Assembly (NCBI GenBank): GCA_037127315.1
Contig: JBBBDQ010000750.1
Coordinates: 5,667,501 to 5,731,500, forward strand
DNA from: Ascarosepion bandense
Lineage: Eukaryota > Mollusca > Cephalopoda > Sepiida > Sepiidae
DNA: 64,000 bases
Direction: 5' to 3'
Shown here: piece after piece, positions 63,045 through 64,000 of the stretch
Layout: each line of letters starts with the position of its first letter
Position numbering within the stretch: the first letter of the stretch is position 1
Position numbers and translations under genes: made by a program
Notes under the pieces: generated by a model
The model's database searches: none
Told to the model about the DNA's origin: nothing
Seen by the model: the letters and a program-made list of their open reading frames with translations, nothing else

Positions 63045-63540
63045 TTTTTAATCATGTCACCCCAAGCAAGGCATTCCACTGCCACTATGGCGCAGGGGGT
63101 TACACAGGGCGATAGACGAGTTAGGATGGACACAGAAGGAGAGTTGGAGATAATGGGAGGGTTAGTGTGTTAGGAGGTGTCTATTGACCTTACATTTAAA
63201 CTCCTGGAGGTTATAGCCGCCGGGGAAGCAAGCATGCGGAAGGGAATTCCATAGGCGAGAAGTGCGAGAAAAGAAGCTGTTGGAGTAGAAATTGCGGTTA
63301 CATTTCATCGGTTTCACTGTAAAAGGGTGGGACCTAGTTGCCAATCTAGTATCTCGTGCAAACTCACACCTAGAGGGCACCAGTGATTTAAGTTCATCAG
63401 AGCAGAAGCCATGAAAGTATTTATAGAAGAGGCACAGGGAAGCCACGTCACGCCGGTGGGAGAGTAACTGCAGGCGGTCAGCTAAGTCGGTATCAATCAC
63501 GTTACAGATTCTTCGCTGTATTTTGTCAAGAAGCCCGAGG
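63045..63540 (-). pseudogene. LINE-A copy, C-terminal end and 3' UTR
   Basis: The frame 63162-63593 includes LDKIQRRICNVIDTDLADRL, HRRDVASLCLFYKYFHGF, RLATRSHPFTVKPMKCNRNF, FFSRTSRLWNSLPHACFPGG and FKCKVNRHLLTH. The first ~20 residues are not LINE sequence. The tail CACCCCAAGCAAGGCATTCC (complement) is intact. Likely one of the youngest copies here. Confidence 0.87.
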
Positions 63541-63850
63541 AGAATAAAAGCTTTGCTTACCAAAATGATGAAATCGAAGTAGCGGTTATTCATTCTTAGT
63601 CAATGTATCCCTCAAGAGTAAAAATGTTCGGGAATACTACAGTAAAATATCGAATCCGGATACACAGATTTGCTTGTCGGTTACCTGATCTTAAGTTGGA
63701 TGGATCTATTAGGAGTTGACGCTCAGAGGATTTCTCTGCATGAGCAAGAGTCATTTGGAAGCATCATAGCCGGGTGGCAATTTGTTTTTTTTTTAAGGAT
63801 GAGGCAGTCAAATGGGTTGGAAAGTCATGTCCACATATTTAGTAACAATT
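63541..63850. other. Nothing recognised
   Basis: The 63-residue plus frame at 63670 has no family that I recognise. Confidence 0.35.
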
Positions 63851-63852
63851 TA

Positions 63853-63920
63853 GTAACGTAGCCCCCTGCGCATCAGTGGCGTTATCGCTTTGCTCGGGGT
63901 GATATGATTAAAAAAAAAAC
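63853..63920 (+). mobile_element. Solo SINE-C/LINE-A tail
   Basis: Only the tail: ACGTAGCCCCCTGCGCATCA to GGGGTGATATGATTAAAAAAAAAAC. As at 7.5 kb, an extreme 5' truncation. Confidence 0.88.
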
Positions 63921-64000
63921 TCAACTGGATACTGTCTGAGAGGGCTGGTCCTCTAAACTCGAGATTATTTCTAAATGCACCCAATTCGCAAGGTTATATA

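Overview
The window reads as non-coding, AT-rich animal DNA from a repeat-laden genome, most likely a cephalopod mollusc (octopus-like). The evidence is dense (TA)n microsatellites, several tRNA-derived SINE families of the octopus/squid kind, three LINE families, Penelope-like element (PLE) fragments, and no host exon I can recognise. The organism call is an inference. Almost all open frames are either simple-repeat artefacts or decayed transposon pieces.

For clarity I use local family names. SINE-A has a tRNA head and a 3' end near CTTAACTGACTGAC. SINE-B has a tRNA head and a 3' end that runs into (TA)n. SINE-C has a tandemly repeated ~148 bp head and a tail shared with LINE-A. SINE-D is tRNA-derived, and one copy has a 129 bp tandem expansion. 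SINE-E is tRNA-derived with a clean target-site duplication. SINE-F carries a type-II-tRNA-like module. LINE-A is Jockey/CR1/L2-like, LINE-2 is RTE/Craft-like, and LINE-R encodes a restriction-like endonuclease (R2/R4-Dong type) and sits in TAA repeats.

Layout. 1-12 kb: SINE-C arrays, SINE-A/B copies, a decayed LINE-R end (5.4-5.9 kb), and a 1.66 kb inverted repeat (7.4-9.06 kb). 13-22 kb: a SINE-D with a 129 bp tandem repeat, more SINEs, and AT-rich degenerate arrays. 22-30 kb: LINE-A and LINE-2 relics, a PLE GIY-YIG fragment, a 400 bp direct duplication, a Tc1-like MITE, and a SINE-A split by an element with a hammerhead-like core. 30-35 kb: a 5S rRNA-tRNA chimeric SINE, three LINE-R copies separated by TAA repeats, and an internally deleted mariner with both terminal inverted repeats. 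35-44 kb: fold-back elements with hammerhead-like cores, LINE-A nested in a mariner relic, and two tandem ~290 bp units each with a hammerhead-like core. 44-48 kb: the longest LINE-R copy (~4 kb), interrupted by a 420 bp hAT-type element with an 8 bp target duplication. 49-64 kb: microsatellites, PLE 5' pieces, further fold-back/hammerhead elements, a tandem SINE-B pair, SINE-C arrays and LINE-A.

The strongest theme is a set of about twenty hammerhead-ribozyme-like cores (CUGANGA, a hairpin, GAAA, then often a short self-complementary stem III). At several loci they sit directly upstream of PLE N-terminal coding remnants; at others they occur in both arms of palindromes or in tandem units. 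Many are mutated, and activity cannot be judged from sequence alone. SINEs, LINEs and DNA elements are heavily nested, so relative insertion order can be read at several places.
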